Assembly: GCF_016906535.1 (NCBI RefSeq)
Contig: NC_057372.1
Coordinates: 1,221,501-1,285,500 of the forward strand
Length of the DNA stretch: 64,000 bases
Reading direction: 5' to 3'
Source of the DNA: Rhizoctonia solani
Taxonomy: Eukaryota; Basidiomycota; Agaricomycetes; Cantharellales; Ceratobasidiaceae
The translations under genes were made by a program, and so were the position numbers. Positions 25,539 through 40,609 of this stretch are shown one piece after another. The notes under the pieces are model-generated. The model ran no database searches. It worked only from the letters and a program-made list of their open reading frames with translations, and was not told the origin of the DNA. Each line of letters begins with the position of its first letter. Position 1 is the first letter of the stretch.

Positions 25539-27977
25539 AAGTTGTGCTTCGAGCTCTAATATGGCACTAATGCTAGTATGGTGCTCAGTAGGTGGCCGAG
25601 ATTTTGAGCGTTACCCTAAGGAGCTACAGTGGAGAGAGCAGATTAACTTGGCTCGTCATCCCGGTCGGGTTTATATACCCTCGCCCACTACACGGTGTGT
25701 GCCTAGAGACCGGGGTCTTCAAACTCAAAAACACTTGAACGGGAGCTATGGACGCACATGTGTATAATTTGCGGCACCAATAAGGAAGATTGCTGTAAGG
25801 ATAATGATAGGGGACCATGCTTTGTATGATATAATCAATTTCATCCTAGCTTTATTGCTCCCGGACTGTCATTTTTTGATCTCGGTAGCAGTAGACCTTA
25901 ATGACAATAATCCCGACCATACTGTTCGTGCATAAAGGTCAGCCGGGGAATCAATCAGGACGAATCTAAGCGCCCGGGACTGACTATTCGAGTATCTGGA
26001 TCGTCGAGATTATGAAGAAACTCGCCCTTTTAAGGCTCAGCGTGTAGCCGAACTCCACTAGTCATTCGAGGAGGGCAAGCACGCGCGTGTGCCTAGATGG
26101 ATCACGGACGTAATTCCCAGCCTTGCGGGCAGAGTGTGGTACAAGCACCCAAAAATGCCTACTCCAATATTCCCCTCTGGACTATTTCCCCGCAGTAGAC
26201 CCGCAAGCTCGAATAATTGGGAAATCAGCGTACATTATAAGAGCCGATTTCACAATCTTCCACTAGCACGTTTGATTAGAAGCTGAGAGGAGATCATTTA
26301 TGACCGACTCTACCGTGGAGCATGCAATCACTATTTCTAGCGAGGATTGAAACACCACCAACCTACAAATACTTCGCAATGGATTTCGGCAAAGTATGGT
26401 TTTGAAAAAAGAAAATTCTCAGAAACCCTCACCGTACTTCCCAATAGGCTGAAGCATCGACATCAAGGCTACTGTGGCCGTCAATTAATCAGTGAAAATT
26501 CAAGGGATTGGGGAAGTTAAAGAGAAAAGTTCAACTTCTCCCACGTGATTGGAGATGCCAGACCTTGTTGACCCTAATTGTATGTACTATATGATGTACT
26601 ATATAATCGGCTGGAGCCTTGAATAAAGAACGATGACGGCAGTGTCAATCAAACCTCAAGATCCTTCTGACATTCTGCCCGTTGAAACCTCGACTACTGG
26701 GTGATTGTCCCTGGGCCCGGATAACCCGCCCTAGTCAATCAGCCCGAGTAAACCTAAGTGGGCTGTATTATGAATTATCCCGACTCTATTGGAAATTAAG
26801 CGAGATTCGCAGCTTTGGGGAAAAGGAAAACACCAAGATACATCATCCATTCTTCACTCATCCTCAGATTCGGTCGAGTTGTAATAACCTCCGGCAACCT
26901 CCGACGGAATTCTGTGGAATGTGCTGTACATCATGGGTAACCCACCGTTATGGTACTGCTAAATCCAGTTCATGTAGGCTCGGTACTCTGATATGAGGTC
27001 ATACATGAGATAACAAGAGCAATACAGTCAAGACGGAATAAAGTATACGTGCAGCAAAGGCCAGGTTTAAACAAGGAAGGACATACATAAGTAGATATGA
27101 TCTTAGATTGTGTGGCGGGTTCCGTTTCTTTTTTTGACAAACTTACTTTCTCTTCTATTATGAGTAAGATCTGGAATAGTGCACGACGATTGGGATCTAG
27201 CTCCAAGGGTGCAACAAGATCTAGAGGAACAGCATTTCTGGGTGCCTTCAGCGTTTCAGAAGCCCGAGCGCATAAGATCTCGTTTATAGTATTATTTCGG
27301 GGCACACCATTAAATCACTTGTCAGAGTGGTGCTGGTGGTGTTAGGTCTTGAGATACTGGATCAATTTTTTATGAGCGTTCGCTATACCTACTCAGCCAT
27401 CTGTACTAATGACACCAATTCAGGGCCATACTATCTAGCCAAAGAGACTTAACCACACATAATATTACAATAGTGACTTACAACAGGTGGAGTGGATACT
27501 AGTCATGAATTCAGTATTCCTACACCTGTCGACGCCTGTCTGAAACCTGAAACTTGCTCTGGGTGCCCTGCATCATGCGAGTGGGTTTTGTTGGACCGGA
27601 TCTACTACCACACAACACACAATATAGTTTGGGCTACAGAGCTATGAGCGTACTAGGTATTGGTTGTAGGTTGTAGGTATGGTTGTATCACAGACCTGAG
27701 CAGTTGATCAAGGGAGCAACTCTAGCGTTTACAACAGCTCACCTATTCCACTTCTAGCTACTGCGAGCCTTAATGTACCATGAATCTAGTGGCAGGAGTG
27801 GGCAAAGGGAGCACACTAATAGTATTCCAATCTGTAGAGAAGGTATTGATATATATTCAAACTGAGTTATATTAGAGAGATATAACACTGAGACTCCTTG
27901 GTTTCGAGCTCATACAGCGGTCACAGTAGAATTAGTCTCGCAGACCTGGAAAATAATTTAGTGCTCATCTGTCGGTG
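25539..27977. other. Gene-poor interval
   Basis: About 2.4 kb with no gene I can assemble. On the minus strand near 27300-27150 an open stretch (NEILCARASETLKAPRNAV..) ends at a GTAAGT donor, and on the plus strand a frame beginning MTAVSIKPQDPSDILP (about 26632) stops after 23 codons. Both look like isolated exons or relics. Confidence 0.35.
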
Positions 27978-28363
27978 TCACTTCTCTTGACGTACAGCAA
28001 TAGCCTTGGCTTGAGGGCAAAGTTCAAGTGCTTGCTGGGTATTGAGCGGCGCAGTAGTATTCTTTATACCTGCCTCACTTGCATACATAGGGACAATACA
28101 AGTGGTTGTTGGCATGCTTAGGAAATTGATGCTGGAGTTGGTAGTGCCAAAAACTTCTGCGGCTGGCGCAGAACGATTGGCCGCAAGCTAAGCTCAATTT
28201 AATAAACGAATAGAGAACATTTTTATAAATATAAATATGGGCTTACTCCGACGCTGACGGGTTCTCCAACGCTACTATCGGAATCATCTTGACGAATACT
28301 GATGCGAGCAGTCTGTCCAAAGACAGCAAGGGTAGCGATGACAGCGAAATAAGAAAAGAGCAT
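27978..28363 (-). CDS. Small secreted protein (hypothetical, effector-like)
   Basis: Two exons (intron 28246-28188, 59 nt, GTAAGC...TTAG) encode 108 residues. The first 17 (MLFSYFAVIATLAVFGQ) form a clear hydrophobic signal peptide with likely cleavage after FGQ or QTA. The mature part is small, Ser/Thr/Ala-rich, with two cysteines (TTTCIV and ELCPQ) and possible N-glycosylation sites (NRS, NSS, NTT). No catalytic motif and no known family. Length, signal and lack of homology are typical of fungal small secreted proteins, including candidate effectors; the role is not shown by the sequence. Not present among simple long ORFs because both exons are short. Confidence 0.65.
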
Positions 28364-31300
28364 GTTGGGATATATCACAAAGCTATCGAACGAGGTGGAG
28401 TGGAGTAGACGATTTCTTCAACTGTGTGGTTTGCTCACCAGTGGGTCTCCTCCTTTTGTATCTACTGTGTCTCCCTCGCTATGGCAAATGTACCACAGCC
28501 AGAGCTGCGCAATCATGCTCCAAGGAAACCATAGTCGGATTGAGTTCATATGCACAACTACCATTTTAGTCAAAGAATTAACAGAGAAACTTGGTAGTAA
28601 TGCGCTTAGGCGGAGTCGGGGCAGCATAATTAGATTAGCCATATGAGCAATTTTCTAACATCCGAGCTGCGCTCGTTCTTTTTTGAAATATTGGTGCTAT
28701 GGTTGTGCTAGACTGGAGCTCGAACGGTGCCAAGTAAGGTAAACATATTCAACTCCGCAGCAGCTCGGATGCCGGCCTGTGCCTGGATGGTATGTCATTA
28801 TGGATTGATAGTTGTGTGAAGGAGCATCTATAGCGACCAGGTTTTGTAGTAACATGGTTTCCGTAAGACATCTAGACCGCATACATAAACCAAAAGCCGT
28901 ACGTATCAACGGGTTGAGTACATTTAAGAAAAGAACGACGCCACATGCCGTACGAAACAAAGTACTTTTGCATTTAGTCAGACTACAACTGTTCTCAGAG
29001 ACCGCAGTAGGTCATGCGCTCGTTTACTAATATCACTTACCGAGTGAATTGTTTGTTGGGGCACGCACTTCTATAGGCCAATGCAATATCCACCGACTTG
29101 TTCTAAACTAGTGATGATGCCAAGAGCAAGGGCAGCGCATCTGATTATCTTCGATGGCCAAGTATACCTTCGAATTTGCTAATATCGGCCATTTAAGACC
29201 TCTCAGCTTCTCCTATATCATCCTTCTAGCTCAACTACTAACTGATTCGAAGTGAGAGTATCGAGCTGTCCTGGACCATGATAGCACCCTCATTTCATTC
29301 GGCATCATCTTCACATTGACGAATTCTGGCGGTCGGCAGTCCCAGTCTAAACTATGAAAAGCAAGAATATCTCACATGTTAAACAAAGTTAGGTAAACGC
29401 AGATATGTACCATAGCTCATAGCCTCGCAGCTTGATACACAGTCTTCAAAGAGCGCGCATATATTCTCATACGCAGCCTGCCCAGCCCCTGATAAAATAG
29501 TCATCTACGTATGTCTACCGTATATGATTTGAGTCGTCATTGCCTATTAGATGATACAACAGAACATCTACAGACGTCTACCTCGAATGAATGTTTCTCC
29601 TGATGCAGGTACCATATTAAACCACAGAACAAACACTATACATACCACAAAAACGTAAACCAATACCAGCCTAGTACGCCAATTTTCAGGCGGCAGCAGT
29701 TCACGGCCCCCGAAACCCAGGACCTAATCAATATATACTGTATGGTATTCTGGGATTAGTCATGGGTAGGTACCTGCCATTAACGAGCCCCAAAGTACTT
29801 GTTAGCTTGGATGAATGAGGGGCGTCGGATGTAACCCTAGGAACAGTCTGGATTGTAACTCTGGCCGTTCAACTGGAGCCGATGTTTCGCGCCAAGGTAA
29901 TCTGGGGAAAAAGGAAACAGAGTAGATTGTACGTATTTCTTTTTTTCAATTTCAGAACTCGAGCCAGCATTTGGGGAGTAGGGAGGGGCAAAGTAAGCAT
30001 TCAAACATTAACCTCGGAGGATATTGCACTCTATAACGCCAGGATCGGAGTTTCCTAGGTAATCTCGTTATCTATTTCTATCTGTATCGATCGTATGATT
30101 GCTTTGACTATGTATGGCCCAGGATAGGTGGTCATGTACATATATACGCACATATCTGGCTAAAACTCGCAGCTAGCGTGCACTGCTTTTTAGCTTCACC
30201 GAAATATGTCATCGATACATCAGGTATTGAGTGGTTACTATGCATTATCCGCGATTGAAAGGTCTCCCCTCCCGACTTGCCGGCCATGAAGTAGTTCCAA
30301 CGCTAAAAGTGCAGGCCGGGTACAGAGTAGAACGACTGAATCAAAGGGTTTACATACAATATACATGCAATTGATAGCCTGTACGCTGTTCGAAACCCCA
30401 CAGTATACCGGTTCATATTAGAACCCACAAACTTGCCCGGGGACCCTTCACAACCACATATGCGCTGGCCCAGGGTTTTGCGGGTTCCGACCAATGAACG
30501 AGGTGAGTCCGGATAACGTGAGACACGAGTGCTAATTATCTCGATGTCCCTATCCGGATATATGCGGCTAGATCTACACACATCGGCGATCGCAAGGTGA
30601 TCTCACGGTATATACTCACATAACAATGCTCGAGTAAGGTCAGGCTGAAGGTGACGGTGGAAATGGCTAGCGTCTCCAATAAAAACCCACATTGCGTATA
30701 GTGCGCGTAATTGGAGTTTTGACCAAGAAACAACAACGGACTGAATTGCAATAAGGCTACATCACTCTGCATCTGGACCAGAGTAAATTACAAACATAAA
30801 ATATCAAACTAGAGTGATTCTAGTTCTCACAGTGCGAATCATCACTGACGTACCACAATAAACACTCACTTTACTGGATCGCTATGGATGTACAAGGGGC
30901 TAGATCGGTGACGTCCCACAAGGGCAAGGCTCTGTGCCATAGGTCATCACGTGAGATGACCACAGAATCGCGCCATGGGACACACCGCTCACAACTCGCA
31001 AGGCATAAAACAGAAAAAGAAAACGAGGTCATCATCTCATGCGTATATTTCGTAACAGACGGGAAAATGAACGAGGGCGGATGAAACACGGGGATTATCA
31101 ATCATGCACATGATAGATAGTTTGGGAAGGAGAATGCGGGAAGACGGAGACGATGGTTGCCCAGAAGAATCAGCTTGGAATGTGAGCCGACCCGTCGCCG
31201 AAAGGCATGAGATGATGGGGGAGGGGGAGGAGAGACTAATGGTACAGAAATAAGAAAAGCCAGGCCAGGACAATATGCAACGACACGGTAAATAAAACAG

Positions 31301-31440
31301 AAAGAGACCAAGCAAGGAAAAGGGGTAAGGAGTATCATAGGGCGAGGATCTACTACAGTGGGGACGAATGTCGTAGATGCGCTCCGAGCTGGGAGGCGCA
31401 TGGACCGAGGGAGGAAAGGGGAGGTAGGGGAGGTGCCGTA
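28364..31440. other. Sparse interval with exon-like fragments
   Basis: About 3 kb without a complete gene. It holds the two-exon fragment at 29231-29488 (listed separately), possible further exons up to about 29870, two unconvincing minus-strand frames at 30303-30772, and a near-perfect 20-bp inverted repeat centred on CACGTG at 30943-30962. Confidence 0.4.
29231..29488 (-). pseudogene. Cys-rich two-exon fragment, hypothetical
   Basis: Minus-strand exon 29488-29411 reads GAGQAAYENICALFEDCVSS and continues CEAMSYD; it splices at a GTACAT donor to an exon at 29346-29231 (WDCRPPEFVNVKMMPNEMRV..) that ends in a stop. The 64-nt intron, the shared reading frame and four closely spaced cysteines make this more than a random frame. 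Upstream, open stretches at about 29490-29870 have plausible splice sites but do not join in one frame, and no start codon was found. It may be a decayed gene or one with exons I missed. Family unknown. Confidence 0.3.
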
Positions 31441-32038
31441 TTATAGGGCCACAGCCGCCTGGCGATCCTCGTTTTCAGATTCAGGAATGGGACCTGTGCG
31501 TGTTGGCGAGGAAGCGGCCGATGATATCGCCGATGCTGACATCTCACGAGGTGGAGGGAGCAATGAAGGAACTGGTTTTCGGCGTGGCGTTATGATGCTG
31601 CTGGCTGGAGAAACAGCTGTGGAGGTAGGTGCTGACGTCGAGGGAGAGACCTGGACAGGGGTTATTATTAGAAAAGAAAGATAAATTTATGACAGAACTC
31701 ACTGTCGGCTGGACCTGCATGTGCTTCTCGAGCTCTGTCTTCCACTGGTCAAGGTCCCACGAGCCGGTGGGAGCCATCATCTGGACAGTAATGAGCAAAT
31801 GGGAATACGAATGGAAATGGGAGACTATTCAACATACATTGTCCGAGCCCATATGTCCCTCATGCCTGAAGCCAGTGGGAGCTCCAATGCTGCCTTTGAG
31901 GATCCTCTTCTTGGACTTGCTAGAGTCAGAGCGTGCACGGCCAAGTCGCGTGATAGTACCGCGCGAGGCCCGGCGTGAGTGTGTATCGTAAAATGGAGAG
32001 TCGACGACGTCTGGGGATCCGCAGAGTAGAGACAGCAT
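31441..32038 (-). CDS. Small CRIB-domain (Cdc42/Rac-binding) protein
   Basis: Three exons encode roughly 160 residues. Start MLSLLCGSPDVVD, then a basic Ser-rich stretch (TRLGRARSDSSKSKKRILKG) and a perfect CRIB/PBD consensus IGAPTGFRHEGHMG (I-x2-P-x2-F-x-H-x2-H-x-G), which binds GTP-loaded Cdc42 or Rac. Exon 2 reads MMAPTGSWDLDQWKTELEKH; exon 3 is a Ser/Pro/Thr-rich tail ending ENEDRQAAVAL. No kinase domain follows, so this is a stand-alone CRIB protein, a likely effector or scaffold in polarity and actin control, not a PAK. Introns start at GTATGT (near 31840) and GTGAGT (near 31706). Confidence 0.78.
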
Positions 32039-32663
32039 GGTGGGTGAATGCAAGTGAGATCGCAGTTGATTAATAGTATATATAAGGCAGCTTGCAATGC
32101 GTGCTGGCAGATGCTATCACTTGGTCACGCTGGACTTGTGCTTCGAATGTTCGGACAAACTCTGCAGATATGCAAAAGGCGTAATAGGGGGACCTGCCCT
32201 AGAAAGAACGGGAATTATAGTGGTGAGATAGATATGCTGTGGCTGATTGTGCTTCGACACAGGCGGTGTGCTGGCTAGCAAGCGATGTTACTCGAGGCCG
32301 TGCGCGCTTCAACTCTTTTTATTTGGTCCACACCCTTCTTCCACCCAACCACCCTTTTATTTTCCCCTCAAAATCCACGGGATCGGCGGCTAACTACAAA
32401 GCATCCACACACCAAATCCGCACACAACTGACCGCTTGCCCGACCACTTTGGCATGGGAACATCGTGTGTCGTCAGGCGGCTCCAGCCTTTCACCACATG
32501 CACAACAACTCCGCACACACTACTATGACCGCATAAGGAACGTTTATTATTATCATCGCATATGGCACATAAATCAACTGGATCAACCGCAAATACAGGA
32601 CGCAGCCAAACTCGGACGCAGAACACAACAGAAAGGTCTCTATATCACAACCGGGGCGGAGCT
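32039..32663. other. Intergenic region between CRIB gene and DBP2
   Basis: Leader and promoter of the CRIB gene plus the DBP2 3' end. Reading frames here are shadows with low-complexity His/Thr runs; no gene supported. Confidence 0.5.
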
Positions 32664-35423
<2,760 letters not shown>

Positions 35424-35720
35424 TTTGCGATTAATCGAAATCAAGTAAAACGTGTAAGAAAAAGACTGAAAAGTTGTATCGCCGATTCAAGGGACTTTGG
35501 GAAAGTCTATCGGTCGAGGTATGTGGAGGGAGAAAGAGGAAGGATGGGCTGTGAAGCGCTTACTCGGGCAAAAATTCCCTCAACCATGGTCCGTGCGCAA
35601 AAATATTACATAATTTGTGTAAATTACATTTTCCATTCCCGAATCCTTTCGGTACAACAATGAGAAAATATTCGACATGAATACAGGCATATAGAACAAA
35701 ATATTGTCTCGAGACCCCGA
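35424..35720. other. DBP2 promoter and leader
   Basis: Short spacer between the PHD-protein gene's stop and the DBP2 start, both on the minus strand. It must contain the DBP2 promoter; no clear TATA box seen. Confidence 0.4.
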
Positions 35721-38700
35721 TCATGGTCGAGAATGACTGTTGAGGTACGGATGTGGGTACATTGGAGGCGGCTGAGACAGGGGCGGAACCGGGGTTTGAA
35801 ACTGCGGGATTGGCGCTGGTGGCGCTTGCACGTACGGCACATACGCAGTAGATGTGGGTTGTGCTGCGCATGGTTGACCCAGCGATGCATAAGCGTGCTG
35901 AGACAGTATGTGAGGTGGGTACATGGGTTGGCCAGGAATGTGTCCGTTGGAAGTGGCCTGAAAAGCATTGTACATGTAACCAGCCGGAATCGGCGCCGAC
36001 GGCGCCGGTGGCACAGCGGCTTGGATTCCGTTGGAGTGCGTGGCGCTGTAGGCGACCGCCGGGGGCACTGCACCATTGCTCATCTTTGGCAGAGAGGTGA
36101 CACCATTTACGCCGGCCTTTCGGGCAGTATTGCTGCACGCTCGGCAAGTAAATTCCACCGAAGACCAATCACGTTTTGGGTTGCCCGCGAGCGCGTCAGC
36201 GCGATCATGGCAGGTCGTGCTATATCATGAAGGTTTAGTATGTTGCACTGTATACAAAACAGTGACGTACTGTGACCACCGTCCACACGATTCACATTTG
36301 ACGAGTTGAGAGCCATCATCCTGAATGATGAATGAGAGACGTGATCCGTGTAGATAAGTGAGCTTACTGTATTCCAACCCTGCTTCCCACATCCCTCACA
36401 AAGTAACTCCCAAGATTCATCAGCCCGACTGGTGGTCCCAGATCCAGGGGCGGAGGGCGGAGTAGAACTAATGGGGGTTTCCACGGGGGAGGAAGTGGGC
36501 GTCGTACTAGGAACTCTTCCTGTCCGAAGGCGAATCTTGACTGGAGGATCGGTCGAAACTTCGGTAGTAGGAGCGGGTGATGCGCTCTATGCCGATATGA
36601 ATAATTGTAGACGAATTCCAACAATAATAACTTACTCCACTCTCGCTTCCATCTAATCCAATCCTCCTTTCAGCTCTAGCCTCCCTCGAGCGAACTCTTT
36701 CCTCTCTTTCTCGTTCCCTCTTGACCATGTCTTCTTCCTGCCGCCTCTGTCTCTCTTCCTGTCGGCGTGCTCGTGCATGAAGCTCAAGCTCAGCAGCCCT
36801 TTTTTCTTCTTCCTGTCGCTGAGCTTCAATTATAGACTCCTTGATAGCCAAACGAGATGACCTCTTTCGGTTTTGCACGGCCGTCTCCAGTTTTTTAACT
36901 TTAAGTTGAGCCTAAAGATGTAACCATTAGTCCACGATCAAATTCGATTGAGAAAAAAAAACAGGGGTGTCTCTGTACCTTCAAACTGGTAGTTACAGCC
37001 GGCACTAGTATCTTGTTCAAGTAAGATCGGAACGACTTTTCGTTTGGGTGGGTCGCTTTTTCGAATCGTGCGGGGAATGCTTCCCAATCTTGCAAGGAGG
37101 CGCATACCTGGTACGGAAAAATATAAGCTCAGCCAGAGGCGCATTGATATCAAGACGAAGAAAGGAACGCACCGTCTCCCATTCGACAAACCCGGGAGGT
37201 AACGGAGGGGGAAGCATAGGATCCACCAGCGGAGCCATATGTAATCGAACAGGGAGCTGCTTCGCCTTGCTATCCACAAGGTCTAAAGGCTCCTCTTTCA
37301 CGGGCTCAGGTTCAGGTTCGAGCACAGGTACCTTGGGTACCTCAGAGCCCTTGCTTTTGCCTTTTCTGCGTGTCCTTCCGCTCCGTCGTTGCCCACCTTC
37401 CGACTCCTCTCGCTTCTTTCGTTCCTGTTCGATCTCACGCTCTAGTTCCTCAACTTCGGTCAGGTCCGAGTCTGAGCCAAACGGATCAGCAGCTTTGGGA
37501 GATTGTTTTGACTCGTCGTCTTTATCGAGCCACTCGTCTGGAACAGATTGCCACCCATCTTCATCTACAACCTTCTTATCGGACCCACGCAAACGCAAAC
37601 TAACTCGGGTTCCGGGGACCTTTGGTCGTTTCCTCGACTCGTTGCCATTTTCATTCGCTCTTCGCTTTCCGGTGGTACTGGACGACCTACTTTGTCGAGC
37701 TGATGATCTTTTGGATTGGATTGCAGGTGGCGTTAAAGATCGAGACGACGCAGGCTCGGCTTCTGATCCCTCTTCATCCGCGTTTTCGGGTTGGGCCCCC
37801 TTTGGTCCTTTGTCATCGTCATCGTGGTCGCTGAATGAAGGAGGTGCACGAGAAAAGATAGTTGGTTTCATTGGCAGGATAACTTTCTGTAGGGCTCGGT
37901 TTCGTTTCTTTGGGGGCTTGTGTGGTTGGGGAACATAATGCTGTATCCATAATCGCGTTTCTGTTGTATACGACGGATGCCAAAATGGACGTACGATACG
38001 GACATATTGGTCAGAGAGATCGATCGTGGGCAAGCAAAAAATAACCAAAGAAACACTCACCCCCAACCAGCCAGTAGGCATTCTTCTTACTATCCCATCC
38101 AACAGGCTCCATACGCTTCCAACAACGCCTTAGTCAAGCAGACCAACAAATGCACACCAATGTTCGCACTCACCCAACCTACTCCCGAGTCATCGTCACC
38201 AAGTAAAGTCCTCAAACGCATAGCCCCCGTGAATTGCCACTCGCACAACGTCCAAAGCACATCCAGCTGCTCTGATTGGGAAAGATCCGACCATTGACGC
38301 AGAGGTTGGGCTTTCACTACAGGTACAGGATCTGGGGTACCATTTGCAGCTGACTCGTTTGCCTCTGGTGGACCGCTGGTTTCTTGTCGAGTCACGCTTT
38401 CGGAGTCGGGCTTGTTCTCAGAGTCATCGTTGCCTCCAGGAGAGCTGGCCCCATTAGGCTTTTCGTTACCTGAATCATCAGGCGGGTCGGTACCTAAATC
38501 CTCTTCTAGCGCCTGTTTCTTGTCATTTTCTGACTCGCTTGCTTCGGGGGATTTTTCCTCATCAGGAGTATGCGAAGAAGGAAGCATGTCTTGCAAGAAG
38601 GGGTTTGGACGGGGAGAGTATCGCCGCGCATACTGTCCTTGAAGATATCCCATCCAGTTTTGGGGTCTGTAGGGGTGAGTACATCAGAACGCGCCGGGGG

Positions 38701-39482
38701 GACCATCAACAATAATTCAGGGACGCGAAGGAGAAGGTACCGGGAAACGGATGAACGTAGGGATCAGAGGTTGGTGGATAAAAGCTACGGGCCCGCGTAC
38801 CAACAAAGGGTGTTCGGTGACGCAGGGGAACGAACATGATCATAACACATCCACGTACGTGATTTTGCGATCTTGTGCAAGGGTGAACAGTAACCGATGC
38901 ACAATCTTGGAAAGCGTAGCGTCGGACCCGTATGCAAGATCCTCCTCGAGCTCCTGTGCCACCAAACCAGCAGGAAGAGAAGAAGAAAAAGTTAGCAATT
39001 GTATATGCACCATATGTTATAACTGGATTTGTCGCTTGGAAAGAACAGAGTGCGCCTCGTTTCATGCCTGACAAGCTGTTGGTAGCAGAAAACAAGGTGT
39101 ATTGGCCAAGTAAAACCAAGTGTCAACATATCTCCCACGTTCCACCCGACAGAACATCGACCGTAAATCGACTCAAAAATAGACAATACTCGGATAGACA
39201 AACCAGAGAAAGGTTACTCACCACTTCGACATAAGGATCAATCCTCAACGGCCCCTGGAACGTATACAAAAACTGAGACACACACGCCCAGCGCCAGTCC
39301 CTCCTGAGAGAGGCCAAAGTAGGCGGTAAGAATGCGTTTGCATCTGGCCACTGTGCTGGGTTTGATTCTGCAGACTGCTGTTGAGTTCCAGACTTGGATT
39401 TTGTTGGCACTTGCGAGCCCGCCCCCGAGGCGTTGGATCCACCTGTTTGTTTTTGGGACGCCTGCCTGGATTTAGGAGGCAT
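35721..39482 (-). CDS. DDT-WHIM-PHD chromatin protein (RSF1/CECR2-like remodeler subunit)
   Basis: One long gene, about nine exons. Exon 1 starts MPPKSRQASQKQTGGSN and enters a DDT-like region (FLPPTLASLRRDWRW, FQGPLRIDPYVEV, ELEEDLAYGSDATLSKIVHR, LLFTLAQDRKIT). Next an acidic linker, WHIM1-like QLDVLWTLCEWQFTGAMRL, WHIM2-like GWDSKKNAYWLVG, a very long charged segment with coiled coil (ERQRRQEEDMVKREREREE), then a PHD finger with all eight ligands: CEGC, CESC, HTTC, CRAC. The C-terminus is Pro-rich. DDT plus WHIM marks ISWI-partner subunits; PHD fingers read histone H3 tails. The architecture resembles RSF1 or CECR2; the precise orthologue is not decided. Exon joins are by frame and motif. 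Confidence 0.78.
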
Positions 39483-39795
39483 GTTACCACCTTGTCCAAA
39501 CTATATGCTGGCTAGTCGAGCTCTATCAGAGACTAAATCCGAAATGAGATAAAGTGACAATCCGGGCGCGATTGTGGTCGGCAATTGAAGGTCAGTGAGA
39601 TTCGCCTCGTAGGAGCCGGGCGCTTCGTAAACAAAGAACAAGGAACAAGGAACAACTCTATCGGCAAAATAACTCGACGAAAATAACAAATTTAATATAT
39701 AGGTATAGGCGGTAATAGGTCGACAACTGCACGCGCAGGTATGACGCGTACGGAGAAATTAAAGAGGGAATATCAATTGGCTCGGGCCCCAGTTA

Positions 39796-40609
39796 TTAAG
39801 TTGGGACAACATCCATAGCATCATCGTCCGCACCGTTCTCTGCATCTTCTTCTGCAGCATTGTCTGGGTTTGTCTCGACGGTGGCATTTTTGGTACGCCT
39901 TCTGGACCTTTTCCTCGCACCTCTAGACATTTTCTTCGCTACTGGGGGCTGGTAGCTATTTAAAAGTCAGTTATCAAGAACAATATCCATATGGAATAAC
40001 CTACGTTGCATTCAGTGCCTGGGATTCTGGTAATGCAGCTCGTGACAGCGTTATCTTCATGTAAGGAGTGCGTTGAATGGGCAAGCTACGTGAACAGTCA
40101 CCTATCAGTACGTTACTCCAGAGGCCGCGCAGCGCACTCACTAATTCTTCCCCTCTACAACTTTTCGCAAAGCTGCCTGTCTCTCTACGCCTGGTTCATT
40201 GGGTATCCTAGTACCAGACCCTTCTGCGCGTGAGCTGGGAGCGTCCAGACACCCGATTTCATTATACTGGTGCAACGAGTCGTCCTTGAACTCCCGCTTG
40301 ATAATTTCCACAACAGAGATCAAGCGTGCGACATTGGTCGTCGACGGCTCAATTTTTCTTTTTTTAGCACTGGGATCTAGTAGCCCTGAGGTTTCTCTAT
40401 CAGGTTTATGGGGCAAAGTGTGCAAGACAAGTGGGCGCGTTGGGTTCTCCTTTGTGGACAGAGTGTCAAGATTTACAGGTCGATACAATGATAGACGAGC
40501 AGACCTTGAGGAATTTGAGCGCGAAATCAACAAGTAGTGATATTTTCCCGTGAGAGGCTATTCTCATAGAATGCGGGCTCGTATCGTTGTACTCATGAGT
40601 TGAGTCCAT
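39796..40609 (-). CDS. Alba-like DNA/RNA-binding protein
   Basis: Start at 40609 (MDSTHEYNDTSPHSM) leads into RIASHGKISLLVDFALKFLK, an intron of about 55 nt, then ENPTRPLVLHTLPHK, a Lys-rich linker, ARLISVVEIIKREFKDDSLH, QYNEIGCLD, a second intron (GTGAGT...CACGTAG) and YLPIQRTPYMKITLSR. The order beta strand-helix-SVVEIIKR-KITLSR is that of Alba-superfamily proteins (as in RNase P/MRP subunits and Alba). The tail is strongly basic (SRGARKRSRRRTKN) then acidic. Binds nucleic acid by inference; the specific complex is unknown. The apparent longer frame starting near 40533 uses a non-ATG codon and is replaced by this spliced start. Confidence 0.7.

Noticed and set aside
30303..30772. Two overlapping minus-strand frames of 78 and 92 codons
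   Set aside because: Partly hydrophobic but not joinable to each other or to the fragment at 29.2-29.5 kb; left as intergenic.
37048..37938. 296-codon plus-strand Ser-rich frame
   Set aside because: Antisense to the acidic/Lys-rich segment of the DDT-WHIM-PHD gene; codon shadow of low-complexity sequence.
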